Shown piece by piece: positions 47,337 through 59,868 of a stretch of 64,000 bases of DNA (the first letter of the stretch is position 1; each line of letters begins with the position of its first letter). Under the pieces are notes generated by a model that searched no databases, was not told where the DNA came from, and was given only the letters and a program-made list of their open reading frames with translations. The stretch spans positions 3,444,711-3,508,710 of the forward strand of contig SCFE01000007.1 in NCBI GenBank assembly GCA_004352715.1, in the 5' to 3' direction. Both the position numbers and the translations under genes were made by a program. Origin of the DNA: Hofstenia miamia (taxonomy: Eukaryota > Xenacoelomorpha > Acoela).

Positions 47337-48064
47337 TTATTACATGTAGCCATTACCGAAAATATATTGGCTTTAAATATATTTAGTTCGAACAACTTCC
47401 TAACCTACATTTATAGTTTACTACATGTACGGTCACTTTATCAGTCGATTATAGGTCATTAATTTGGATCTAAAATAATATTAATATAATTCCTAGGTTT
47501 CGTTCATCTAACCATTTGGTGGCAATTAATTATTTTGATACATGTAGCAGCAAAATGCTAGTTGGCTAATCGAGAGAAAACCCCTATACCTAACCTATGT
47601 GCACTTTCATGATCTAGCACAGAGACCCTAGAATCGTTCCCTGTGATGTATCCAGACCACTACTAAACACCGCTCGATTAGCTTGACATCGTATTAAATA
47701 ATCAAACCGTTAATATGAAACAAAATAAGAATTCCAAGTAAAATTCTTTATCAAACTCTTACAATGGTTTTCAATCTATTTATAGTAATTCCAAAAGAAG
47801 TACCTGTTGATTCAAATTTAAACTTCTGCCAAGATGTCGGCTGAAAATTAATGAAAGCGTCATTTAGTCAAAAAGTATTTTTATCGACAGATACAAATAT
47901 CTCTTTTCTGACACATATTGTTTCTTAGTCGCATAATACAAATAAATCTTAAATAATTCTAATTGATTTGATTACAATATTTTTTTAATCATTTTTCTTC
48001 GACTTTAATCCCCTCTGCTCGACGTTTTGCAGCTTATTTGAGATTTTATGTGGATGATGCTACA
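46938..48064 (+). repeat. Solo gypsy LTR L2 with CAAG target duplication
   Basis: 1127 bp, TGTAACATCC to GATGCTACA, flanked by CAAG at 46934-46937 and 48065-48068. No internal retrotransposon sequence follows, so recombination between two LTRs probably left this one. Confidence 0.87.
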
Positions 48065-48524
48065 CAAGTTCCTCTTTTTGATTCCAACCCCATAAAAATC
48101 AGTTTGCCTTAAGGTATTTTCAGTAATATTTCATATCATATGTTTGTAATTTGTAACTCCTATAATTATTTGAAGATCTGTTTTATGTCTGAGTGACTCC
48201 ATTTCCTCTTCATGATTCTTAAATTTTAATGTTTCCTGCTTGTATATTTTCGCAAAAAATGTAAATTTACTTAATGTAATACAACATTTATTTTGCATTA
48301 ATTTGTAATCCAGAACTACATTGTTAATTAAGAATTCTCTTTGGTTTCTTGCAGTGTTATCCTGCATTTTTTGTTGCTATCTAGATATAATTAATGGTAG
48401 ATGGGATGCCTTTTTAAAGTTGATCATTTCAATTGAGAAACACTTTCATGAAATATTACATGAAATTTACTTGTTCATTACAGAGAATAGTATGCAGAGC
48501 TGTATATATATATATATATATATA
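48065..48524. other. Spacer ending in a (TA)n tract at the gap
   Basis: No gene seen. The (TA)n run 48502-48524 abuts the N block. Confidence 0.5.
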
Positions 48525-49524
48525 NNNNNNNNNNNNNNNNNNNNNNNNNNNNNNNNNNNNNNNNNNNNNNNNNNNNNNNNNNNNNNNNNNNNNNNNNNNN
48601 NNNNNNNNNNNNNNNNNNNNNNNNNNNNNNNNNNNNNNNNNNNNNNNNNNNNNNNNNNNNNNNNNNNNNNNNNNNNNNNNNNNNNNNNNNNNNNNNNNNN
48701 NNNNNNNNNNNNNNNNNNNNNNNNNNNNNNNNNNNNNNNNNNNNNNNNNNNNNNNNNNNNNNNNNNNNNNNNNNNNNNNNNNNNNNNNNNNNNNNNNNNN
48801 NNNNNNNNNNNNNNNNNNNNNNNNNNNNNNNNNNNNNNNNNNNNNNNNNNNNNNNNNNNNNNNNNNNNNNNNNNNNNNNNNNNNNNNNNNNNNNNNNNNN
48901 NNNNNNNNNNNNNNNNNNNNNNNNNNNNNNNNNNNNNNNNNNNNNNNNNNNNNNNNNNNNNNNNNNNNNNNNNNNNNNNNNNNNNNNNNNNNNNNNNNNN
49001 NNNNNNNNNNNNNNNNNNNNNNNNNNNNNNNNNNNNNNNNNNNNNNNNNNNNNNNNNNNNNNNNNNNNNNNNNNNNNNNNNNNNNNNNNNNNNNNNNNNN
49101 NNNNNNNNNNNNNNNNNNNNNNNNNNNNNNNNNNNNNNNNNNNNNNNNNNNNNNNNNNNNNNNNNNNNNNNNNNNNNNNNNNNNNNNNNNNNNNNNNNNN
49201 NNNNNNNNNNNNNNNNNNNNNNNNNNNNNNNNNNNNNNNNNNNNNNNNNNNNNNNNNNNNNNNNNNNNNNNNNNNNNNNNNNNNNNNNNNNNNNNNNNNN
49301 NNNNNNNNNNNNNNNNNNNNNNNNNNNNNNNNNNNNNNNNNNNNNNNNNNNNNNNNNNNNNNNNNNNNNNNNNNNNNNNNNNNNNNNNNNNNNNNNNNNN
49401 NNNNNNNNNNNNNNNNNNNNNNNNNNNNNNNNNNNNNNNNNNNNNNNNNNNNNNNNNNNNNNNNNNNNNNNNNNNNNNNNNNNNNNNNNNNNNNNNNNNN
49501 NNNNNNNNNNNNNNNNNNNNNNNN
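48525..49524. other. Assembly gap, exactly 1000 N
   Basis: Fixed-size scaffold gap. ORFs across it are artefacts. Confidence 0.99.
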
Positions 49525-49736
49525 GCTAAAAATAATGGAAGCAATTTCGCCCCCTCGTTTTGCCAAAAGTATTTTTATCGACTGATACTAATCTCTCTTT
49601 TTTGACACATGTTATTTCTTGGTTGCATAATACAAATAAATCTAATAAAATAGTTCTAATCAATGTTTCTTTGATCTTATTCTCACTCTGCTCAACATTT
49701 GCAGCTTATTTTTGAATTGTTTTAGATGATGCTACA
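49525..49736 (+). repeat. Gypsy LTR L3, 3' end only
   Basis: Matches the last part of L1 (about 45107-45342) with a small internal deletion. The rest lies in the gap. It is followed by retrotransposon internal sequence, so it is probably a 5' LTR. Confidence 0.85.
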
Positions 49737-50395
49737 CTAGGTTCTCCATAGAAGGAGTATTCATAGCATGCTGGCTCTACATGAACGAGATCCTATGGAT
49801 AGTTGAATATGAAAAGTCAAAGACAAAATAGAAAAGGGACCCACAAAAACCATAATACTATTATGGTCATCTGGGGAAACAAAACTACAAATACTTTGAT
49901 GTCATGCAATGACTAGAGATAATCACTATGATAAGGTTGGGAAAAAACAAACCAGAGGAGGTAACAAAACAAGACCTAAGAGACAATATAAACACATTCT
50001 ACAATAAAGCATTGATCTCTAAATCATTATGCTCTACATACAAATTATTCTATCCTAACACAATGTTCACAAAGATCTAGCACACACTAGCAGAATAGAT
50101 GATATGATGACACCAATGGTACAAATATAAGGCTGCAACTATATGAAAAAGACTATGACAAATTCAACAAAAAACTCAATGAATTGTGCAGCATATGCAC
50201 AATACCAAACTCTCTATAAGATCCACAATTCATCTACCACAAAAAGATAGTGATCACTGAAGAAGAAGTCATAATGAAACTCATGAAACAAGAGGAATAC
50301 CAAAACACACACTGGGAGATGCCTGAAGAAGGAGATCTAATCAAGAAAGCAGACAAACTGGTACATGGGAAACAAACAGTCATCCTTAATTAGCT
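49737..50395 (+). pseudogene. Gypsy 5' internal region, decayed Gag-like reading
   Basis: A-rich sequence directly after LTR L3. One frame near 50130-50390 reads KDYDKFNKKLNELCSI, then after a stop QFIYHKKIVITEEEVIMKL. It looks protein-derived and is plausibly Gag by position, but I recognise no Gag domain. It ends where repeat R2 begins. Confidence 0.5.
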
Positions 50396-50409
50396 ATGCT
50401 GGTGAGGGA

Positions 50410-50664
50410 TGTGGCATAATTGGTAGGAAAAGTCAAAAGAAAGAGCAATAACCAACTGTGATTTATTTATTGATTCTCTTTTTTGTAAATTAACCAATTA
50501 TCCCTTTTTGGTTATTAGTAAAAACAATTTGTACAGTTATGAACCATAAATTGGCATGTTGATTTGCTAAAAAGATCACATTAGCTAATTAATAGTGCAA
50601 AATAGTTACATTGCATAGTTAGCAGAGGAGGGAAATGTAAACATAGAAAGACAGGTATTTACTA
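50410..50664 (-). repeat. Dispersed repeat R2, CpG-depleted copy
   Basis: Reverse complement of 35491-35764. The CpG sites of that copy are TG, CA or lost here. Confidence 0.75.
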
Positions 50665-50997
50665 TATGTTTAATTGTTTGTGAACATTTAATATAAATAT
50701 CATATAACCAATTCAGATGATGATGAATTAATTTTTACCAGATTTATCTTGTATCTTATCTTTAGGTTTGATTATTAATGCAAATGGAAGCTAAATTGTT
50801 TGAGCCCATGAGTAGTGCTCAAATGGTCCCCAATTTCAATTAAGGTATCTTCAACAATTTCTAATTTGCTATATTGTTTCTTGGTTGCATTTTACAAACA
50901 TAATGATGATAATTAAATTAGGTGTAATGTTAGGGATTTTTTATTGTTTAGCTTTCCTACTGATTCACTCTTATGAATAATAAACCATCTGTGATTA

Positions 50998-52856
50998 GCT
51001 GGAAAGCAAGCTACCATTAGGCTAACCATCTGTTTTAGATCCATATTCTTACGGTATTACAAGAAACGTTAGTATACAAACAATTTGCCTATGAGACCTA
51101 ATAATTATTGCATGTGTAAATTGATTACAAATGTAACAACCCTTGGTACAGACTTCTCCATTGGACTCAATATCATTCTGTTTCTGCTAGCAGCATTGAT
51201 TGTTTACATGCCTCAGTAGGATTATAGAATCATCACCTGGGCTGAGATGTGCATTTAAGTGTATATATTTAGTAACATGGCCATACAGTTTCCTCATATT
51301 GGTGTAATGTCTATCTTGTTAAACTCTGTTGTCTATAACACACTTTACTCTTAAACAAATACACATTAAGTTCCACATGAGTATAACAAGTAACAACTAC
51401 TTTTTAGGTGAATCCAATAGACCCCAGTTCATTGTGATTGAAGTAGACAACTGCCCAAAGCAGCATCCATTCAATGAGAGTCCATCCACCACTCTGAGGA
51501 TTCCATGCTCCAGCAACTCAGCTCATGCTCACAAGGACAATATTTGTTATGTGTACACTAACTACTTGGTCATAATAAATACCAGTCACAATTCAACCTA
51601 ATAGCTCACACTCAACAATGTGTGGTAATAGTTGCATAAGTAATATGCAAAGATGCAAGGACACTAGCTGCTGAACAAATAAAAGCTATATAATCATAAA
51701 GTAGCTTCCTATCCTACATATAAAATAAATAAAATAAATAACAATACAATCTAATAAAAAATACAGCCATTATCAGTCTCTTTATAGGTCTCCTAAGTTG
51801 TAACAAATTTAGATATAAAACAAGATAATAAATAAGTAACATTCCTAGGGTTGGCTGACTACCCTTATTGCAAATTTTTTAATACATGTAGAAATGCGAG
51901 ATCAGTAGCCAGCTAAGCATGTTGTAAAAATTCCTATTCACACAATTAACTTAGATCAAGGCACAAAATCAATTTCCCATTGCAACAGCCTTTTGATTGC
52001 TACATGCATTGAATGCTTAGCACTGTGCACTATTTAATAATTAAGCAATCCAAAATAATTATAAATGAACTTCTAAGGAGTTTATTCTTCATCAACAAAA
52101 TGTTTCACTTTGTACATATTTATATAAAATACTGCAAACATATTTGTAACCTAAACAAGTCCCTGTCACTGTTTTGTTTCTGCAGTCCACATAGATAGTT
52201 TCTGCATGAAAATGTCTGCTTGCTAAAATCAACATTGAGCTTAATGTCCACTCATGATTTGCCCAAAATATTAAAGTGGCAAATACTTGCTTTTCAATTT
52301 ATTCAAATGGCATGACTTGATGCTAATTCTTTAAAATACAAAAATGATATAAATGAGTTTTATGTTTAACTAATATTCTATCTTCGGTTGCTTTTTCTTT
52401 TCTTTGTTCTATTTTTCAATGGATTATGCTACAGGATTGTCATGTATTTATTTAAATGTAAGGTTAATTATATGTAGGGATTATAACAATTTAAAGCAGT
52501 CAGGTTGCACACTTCTCTTATTTATTGCATAGCAATGAATAACAAGAGCAATCAATGCACTAAGCAAATTAAGAACACATCACACAGTGAGAACAGTGCA
52601 ACACACCAGGGGTCCAGTGAGTCATGGTTTGATCTCCTCCATGTGGAAGCTATTGTTAACTAGCCCTTCTCATCTCTTGCTGCACAGCCCTGCTTCAGGC
52701 TTCAGCCCAGCTAACATATTACTATCTAAAGATGAATTAATTAGTTCAAGCTAATGACAGTTACCAAATGTAATTAATTAAATATGATCATTTTAAAATG
52801 CTTGCAATCCCAAGTCTATGCAACAAGCAATGGTATTGCCTTGATTCCCTTAATGT
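50998..52856 (+). repeat. Dispersed repeat R1, copy split by an LTR insertion
   Basis: The two parts, 50998-51223 and 52434-52856, together match 39026-39656. The split lies at TCAGTAGGATT, where the other copy continues uninterrupted. Confidence 0.8.
51224..52433 (+). repeat. Divergent solo LTR L6 inserted in repeat R1
   Basis: An insertion of 1210 bp is bounded by GGATT on both sides (51219-51223 and 52434-52438). It ends GGATTATGCTACA like the other LTRs, and shares blocks such as TTAATACATGTAG and a CCTAGGGTTGG-like stretch at the same relative place. The left end does not begin with TGTAAC, so it is an older or different subfamily. Confidence 0.65.
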
Positions 52857-55399
52857 TTCAATCTTGTTATTGGTATTGTCCTAGTATTTTGCTTTTTGCT
52901 GGTGCTTTGTGGAATGTTGATGGTTCTGTTAGCTATACAGTTTGTTCAAACTCCAAAGATCACACAAAGTTTGAGATTTTCATTTTTCTGAATGCCATTA
53001 TCTTTTGAATACCTGAAAGACAAATTATGTGCTGGTCCAATGGTCCATCTTTTCAATTTCAAAGCCAATACTTGGTATATATTATACAACTTTTATCATA
53101 AAACACACCAAGATGATTAGTTGGAATTATTTTTCTGCTGGCCATGGGAAAGGGGCAGTCAATAATATTGGAGCAACAACTAAGCACTATGTTTGGCAAC
53201 TGATTAAATCATGAAAAACTGTCATCAATTCTGTTCATGATTTTATGAATACATTTTGTGAATAAATAACTTCACTGTAATAAAGAAGACATGAGATGAT
53301 ATTGAGACTGAAACTGTACAATATGGTGGCAAGCAAATGATTGATAATTGTCTTCCCTCATCTGGTATCATGTCATCTCACAGGTGGTGGTGGATTTGAG
53401 CTACAGAAATTTAGTCATCTGGAAGCTAATACCCAGGTAACAATTTTGGTTGTTTTTACATTGTTTATGGTTGTTTCATCCATTTGGTTGTTGCAGCAAC
53501 CATTAACATCATAATAACTACCATTAATACTAATTTGAGCAACTAAAAATGTGATAATTTAACATTCAAGCAGATGCTTGCAAATAGAACTCACTTCATC
53601 ATGTTGATTACTAGATCATTTTTATATAAACAATGGAATTGCAAAAAGCTTTTTTGAAATATTAAATTTGTGAAAAATTATAATATACTTGGTAAGCAAA
53701 TTTTCAAAATAATTTATTCATAAATATTTGGCGACCTTCAAATTATCTGTCAGATAAAAAAGTTACATTTGAGCAGAAGAGATTCTTTATGATTTAAAAA
53801 GTATTATTTCAAAATTATAATTAAATTTAAAAGTTTAAATTTTTTGTTAAATTTGGCAGATTTTTATGCTTATTGTTATCATTTAAAATCAAGGCATTCA
53901 TTCAAAATTTCAGCAAATGTTGTATTTAATGTATTTATTGTATTACTGTTTTGCCCTTTGTTGGGCTTGCATTAGTTTAAACAGCAATGTTTGAACTGAT
54001 TATCAATATAAATTTGATGTATTGCATATAAAAGTAATGCTAGAACATATTCAGAAAAAGCAACCAAAAAGCAACCTAATGTGACATTGTTGGAACAAGA
54101 TTGTTTAGACCAGTCAAAAGGGTACCATTTCAATGTTAAAACAACCATAAAAAAACAACTAGAAAACAACATTGTTTAGACCAAAATTTGTTATCTGAGT
54201 AGTATTTGGACATCAACTGAAGAAGATAGCCTAAGTCAATCACCTTGTAGTGCAAAGACACCTAAGAGGGATTCAACATCACCATCTTTTAGAAAATGAA
54301 AACCATTCAAATGTTTTTGGATGTCAAATATCACATTTATGTTGTTTCCATGTATGAAATCTCATGATTTCTGGGTGAGGATCAAAAAATCAATTTAATA
54401 GAGATTTTGTTACATTCAAGATCAAATTTGTGGCTCTGCCTGGATTAGCTAAGGTATTTTGGTGGCCAAAATCCAATGATTTCAGTGTTAAGCTCCTCAA
54501 CAAGTTAGTTTGCAAGCCACTTATTCCTCTCTATCAGATGGGGGAGGGGGAATTTCATATTGATGACAACACAATTGATGAAATACTACAGGATGCAGAC
54601 AATTATGTTTGATTTTTGTTGTCTATCAATATATTTGTGTTTTTCATCATGTAGGGAAACATCACATAGGTTAATGCAAAATTGTGGTCATACCATATTA
54701 GAAATCTGTTGTAATAAAAACTGTTCATAGTATCTAACCTTTTGAAAGTGTGACATTCTATTCATTAAAATACATTTAATGTGAATGGTCCATAAGAGCA
54801 GAAATATTGTAATATATAAGCAAGCTTTGAGTATGGTGTTTTATGTCACATAGGATAACAGGAATTTAGTACTATCAGCCAGAACTATTAGTTGCATAAA
54901 AAATATTACTGTTAAGCTGCATGAAATAGCAAGATATAGAATATCAAAATAATTCTTATTGTGATGTCATTATGTCACAAAGGGTAACATGATTTTCCCC
55001 ATGAGTTTAAGTATATATCTCATTGGTAAAGGGGGGAATCATTCTATGGCTCAATCCAGGAAATCCTACTGTTCATTTACATTCTCAAAAAAATTTCTCT
55101 TCTCACAGGCTATGTAATTCTTTAAAAGTGGAGCCAACCAGTACCAATATTTGCTGTACATTGGCCAGCACTATTAATCCAATAACCACTAGGTTGCTAA
55201 TAAGTGTAATAGACAAATTAAAGCTGATGTATGCTAATATAAAACTGAACACATCAGTTGTTGCTGAAGAATACCAACTTGGCTTTAAAAGAATAATGTA
55301 TTACTGAAAATTCTGAAGAAATGTAAAACATTAGCTTTAAGCATTCCATTTGTTACTCAAGCTACAAAAAGCACTTGTTTCAAATATCAAAAGAAATAC
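52857..55399. other. Unassigned, CpG-poor region
   Basis: Short plus-strand frames exist (for example 54430-54612 and 55023-55307), but I recognise no domain. The second may belong to the LINE relic that follows. Confidence 0.4.
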
Positions 55400-55960
55400 C
55401 ACTCCAGGAAAGTCATTCTGATCAGTAAAGCCAATAACAGAAAATGTTTAGACAGCTTTTTGATTTTTGTATGATAAGATTGAAAGTTTTTTAGATCCAA
55501 ATCAATTTGGCTATTGAAGAAGTAGTTCAACAATGGGTGCTCTATTTCACACAGTTGATTATGTTATTGGAATGAAAACCTGTCAAGAAACATTATCTGT
55601 AAAAATGCTTACACCAGATATGCATCAGCCTTTGATAGCAAGTTACAAGTTCTCAACCAAATCTCTTATCATGTTAAACGTTTAGAGTCCTGAATAGTTA
55701 AAAACATGAATGAATTGAGTTAATATAACAAAAATTTTAAAAAGCTCAAGAAAACACTATCTTTTCATAGGGGTACAACAAGGTGACCCAATGTCAAGTC
55801 CTTTATTAACTTTTGAAATCAGTGAAATAGCAATCCTAAGGATAATATTAAATAATGACAAAATAGACACTTCAAAATATATTGATATCAAGAAAATTGT
55901 TTTTCTTATTTCACTATATGATTATGTTATTCTTTAATGCATTTATTAACCCAATATATT
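55400..55960 (+). pseudogene. Third LINE relic, reverse transcriptase blocks
   Basis: Blocks in changing frames are FLDPNQFGY, RSSSTMGALFHTVDYVIG, then GVQQGDPMSSPLLTF and FLISLYDYVIL. The last stands where FADDxxL of the catalytic centre is expected, so the Asp pair is degraded. The order fits a non-LTR reverse transcriptase. A possible upstream continuation lies at 55023-55307. Too decayed for clade assignment. Confidence 0.6.
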
Positions 55961-56339
55961 TGTATTGTTTAGCAGTATTGGCACCTATAAAATGAATTTT
56001 CACAACCTATCACAACTTATTAAACTGCTGAAAAATGTTGACTATGATATCATTGAGTATGACCTAAATCACAGTTTTCAAAATATGCTTCAAAAAGCAA
56101 TCAAGTAATATCAAATGTCCATATCCCTATCACTCAGTGTACAAAAAAATTTGTTCCATAATTTCAACTAAGATAGATAAGTAAGATTACCAAAAATCTT
56201 CAACAAGTATTTAGAATTTGTACGTCAGTTAAGCATGCAGGATCCTGAAAAAGAAAGCCTTTAAGCAAGAAATCTTTTATTCCTCTATGGTAATTTTCCT
56301 ATTATATTTAAATGTATAAAATTTAAGAAAATAAAGTCT

Positions 56340-57035
56340 TATCATATCTTATATTATCCTTATGCATGTTAACTGCAATTATAATATACAATACAGTCTT
56401 TGCTTTTCATTTTGCAGTTGGTAATAAACATGCAAAAGAACTTAAAGGTGAAAACTGTGTACACAATTATTTTCAACAACATTATGATTAATATGCAGAA
56501 TAACTTGGATGTCTTCTTATTATATATTATAAATTTTACATATTGAAACTCAGTAAGCATTTATTCAATTAATGTAATGAAGTCTTTTTTGTTCATGATG
56601 TGGTGTACAATTATGTTCATATACATACATGCACATTGCAATTAAAATTTCAAGTATAATTTGTGTTTCCATTTCAAAAATATGGGTAAAAATATTTAGA
56701 ATTTCATGGAGAAAGAAAAATTTAATTTACTGTTAAGTATTGTATTCTTCTACAGGAGCAATGCAAACTGAAAGTTCAATATCACATCCACATCTTATTC
56801 ACAGGTTTATATATCTTTCAAAAACAATTTTTTTTGATATTCTACTTTGCTATGGAAAAACTGCTTCTTTCATAACTATCAAACCTCTAAAAGAAAACTC
56901 AAGGTAGAATTATCTTGTGATACAATTTTAAAATACAGGCATACTTGTGTTTAAATAATTAGAATAACTGTAAATGTCATTGCACAGTACGATTTTTTGT
57001 ATTTTTTATAATATTGATAATTAATGTTACACATA
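56340..57035 (-). other. 3' flank of receptor copy C
   Basis: Homologous in blocks to the flank of copy B at 11740-12640. CpG-containing spots there (for example TTTCGCGTC) read without CpG here. Confidence 0.65.
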
Positions 57036-57267
57036 CTATTTACAACAGAGAATCTTATGATACTGCTTCTTAAGATCAGACCATGACATTATGAACATAT
57101 AACAATTGAATGAATGGGAGACTATTCCAAATGTTGAAGCAACAGCACTGTAGATAAATATTGGAAATTGGACAATATTGTATCTCAAAAGCAGTGACAT
57201 CACAGATCTTGGAGTTGGACACAGAATTTGCATTAAGCATGATATTATGAATGCCTTTACAATGCCA
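57036..57267 (-). CDS. GPCR copy C, last exon (TM6, TM7, helix 8)
   Basis: 232 nt, acceptor TTTGTTTAG|T as in copy B, no stop before the same CCK end. It has the same LCPTPRSVMS in TM6 and FNCYMFIMSW in TM7. Differences from copy B are mostly conservative (for example VALVIS to VAFIIS-type changes), suggesting that the family stayed under constraint after duplication. Confidence 0.82.
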
Positions 57268-58332
57268 CTAAACAAATAATGATATAATTACAGAAATTTT
57301 TCGATTTTTTATTTTTCAACAAGTACTAAATTCCAATACAGAAAATTGTGATTTATTAATGCAATAGAAAAGTAAAGCAGTTATAAGATAAATTAGCACA
57401 AAATAAAATAGAATTTACTTTAAGATTTGTTGTATGTATGAAAAAAACTTAACATAGCAATTATTTGAGAAATATATTTTGAATCTGTAAGGATCATAAT
57501 AGTGTTTGCACCAGCAGAAATTTAATAAAGTTAAAGAATATTATATACCTAACACAATTTCAAAGACAGTATTTTGTCTGTAATTCAAATTTAAAAATAT
57601 TTTCAAATAATAATATGCAAATATTTAAAATTTAGTTAAATATATGCACAACAATAATGGGTCTATGTAAATATACATAATACATTAAAGAGTCATAATA
57701 CAATAATATGATTTAGAGTAAAACACATCAAAATATGAATACAAACATTTCAAATATCTTAAAAAACATTGCTTAGTTTTGTTACAAAAATAATGTCAGC
57801 ATCTTAAATATAAAATCATTATGAAACTCTAAGTGAATAATACAGTAGAAAAAATGCATACTTTTATTAAATCATATATAAAACTTCAACCATTTATTAA
57901 TATCAATTATAAAAATGCAATACAGAGATGATTGTACAAACAATCAGTACAAAAATAAATAATTACAAGCACATAAGTAGGATAAGCATTTTGACAAATC
58001 ATTATACCATTAGCAAATGCCATGCTATGTGAGGATACAGCATTTGGCAAAATTAAAAATTGCCAACTGAATTAAGTTCTTCATATCATAATTCTAAGCT
58101 TTTAAATGTGAAAGAAATTGGCAACATGTGATTTGGTTCTAACAAATTATTTGACTGTTTACAAAAAATTTATTTCATTTTCCTGTGTCATGTGAGTATG
58201 CTTTACCATTCAATGATTAATGTTCAATTGTGACTTAGTATAATGTCAATAAATTTTCAATTTTATTAAATTTGAAAAGATTTTAATAAGCTTTTGCACT
58301 AGTAGCAAGAACAATTAAGGAGCAATTGAAGG

Positions 58333-59234
58333 AACGAACAACTAGTAACAAGTCAGGTTGTGAATAGATATAACACTTTCACCAAATAGAGTTTAAGTCG
58401 AGTTGTGCTGTGCCTTGAGTATGCACTGTGCTAAAGTAGGGTACACATAAATTGTGTTGATTGAGCTGAGAAGTGGCACTCAACCATCGGATGGAATAGT
58501 GGAGCTGGATGTGGAGATTCACTTCGGGCAGATGCCCATTAGGAGATCATTGTACTTCCTGCATGGCTTCATCACCTAAATAGTAAATGGATAATTCTAG
58601 GTTACATAAGCTAACAGAAGCAACAATCCAAGCAGTATGCAACAAGTAAATCCTTACCCGAAATAACACGACTAATGTTATACAGTAAAAGTAGATAGAC
58701 AGTGATAATGCCTGGTAGAGGATGTTACACTTGACAAAATAAAAGGACATAAAAACAACAAAATTGCTGAATGCTTCTATGGCAACTGATAAACTAGCTT
58801 AGATTCCAGCTTTGTAGCAATTTAGGCAAAACTAAGCTAAGTAAAATATAGAGAAGAAAAGCCCATACACTATTCTCATGTAAATTATAAGTTAGATAAG
58901 AATATTACAGCTTAACAAAGCTAAAAATGCTGTTCTAGTTGAATCATAAAAAACTTTTTTTCAATTCTTAATAAGTGAACCCAATTTTAAAATATTTATA
59001 AATTCAACAACACTATTGTCATTTATATTACTTAGCAAATTAATTCAAAAAATTTTTTCTCAATTGAGTTTGGGACATTTTTGCAAAACTTCAAAAAATC
59101 AGTTGCCTAATAATCTACTAAGAATGGATGGGGAAGGAATTAAGTTGAGAATACCTTCCAAATTACAGTTGAACATTGTATTACAGTAAAGAATATTTGC
59201 AATATCATGAAAGATAAATGCCATAGAACAGATA
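58333..59234 (-). repeat. Inverted near-identical segment, right arm (includes LTR piece L5)
   Basis: Reverse complement of 46433-47336. It contains the first 397 bp of an LTR (58729 down to 58333) preceded by CAAG, the same junction as L2. The copy must therefore postdate that LTR insertion. Confidence 0.9.
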
Positions 59235-59424
59235 TCAAAAAATACTTATAAAGAAGATGGAAAAATTCAGCAAAACAAACCAAATACTTGCCCAGTCTCA
59301 AACAATTAATGAAATTTCTTGAGCGTCTATAGAAAGAAAAAATATAAGCATACCTCAACACATCTTGGATCTGGAGGATTGCATTGAATGCTTCAACATA
59401 ATTCATCATCTAAGCTATTACATC

Positions 59425-59508
59425 CAACTGTGTTACCTAAAGACAGCACTACCAACCTATTACATACAACTGTGTTACCTAAAGACAGCACTACCAATTT
59501 GATATTTT
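59425..59508. repeat. 42-bp tandem duplication
   Basis: CAACTGTGTTACCTAAAGAC and the bases after it occur twice at a 42-bp offset, giving a 14-residue repeat in one frame. No gene context. Confidence 0.9.
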
Positions 59509-59868
59509 TCAATATTCTTTTCAACAGAAATCTTCCGCAATACAAATTAACTTCAGAAGAATGCATCACCATAGACATCATACTTCAAAGCTAAACTTAC
59601 AAAATCATTTCGACATCACAATCATTTGTTGCTTCCTTTTCAGCTACTACTGAGGTATAGAACAGTTAGATCCCACTAGTGAAATTCATGTATAAAAATA
59701 AACACTTACCTAACATCAAGATATTTTCTTTCAAAAAATACCACATTACAATAAAACGTCTATTATCAAAATATCACTACTTCTATGGATATTAACTATT
59801 CTACTATCTCATTGTTCTTATAATGAAGTAATTCAGAATAGATACAATTGCAAAATGTTATATTATAT

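Noticed and set aside
45387-49605. Long ORFs of 345-402 codons
   Set aside because: They are almost entirely N-gap sequence translated as X. No real reading frame is seen.
54430-54612. 60-aa ORF with PGLAKVFWWPKSNDF
   Set aside because: Protein-like in composition, but no family recognised and no flanking exons found. Left unassigned.
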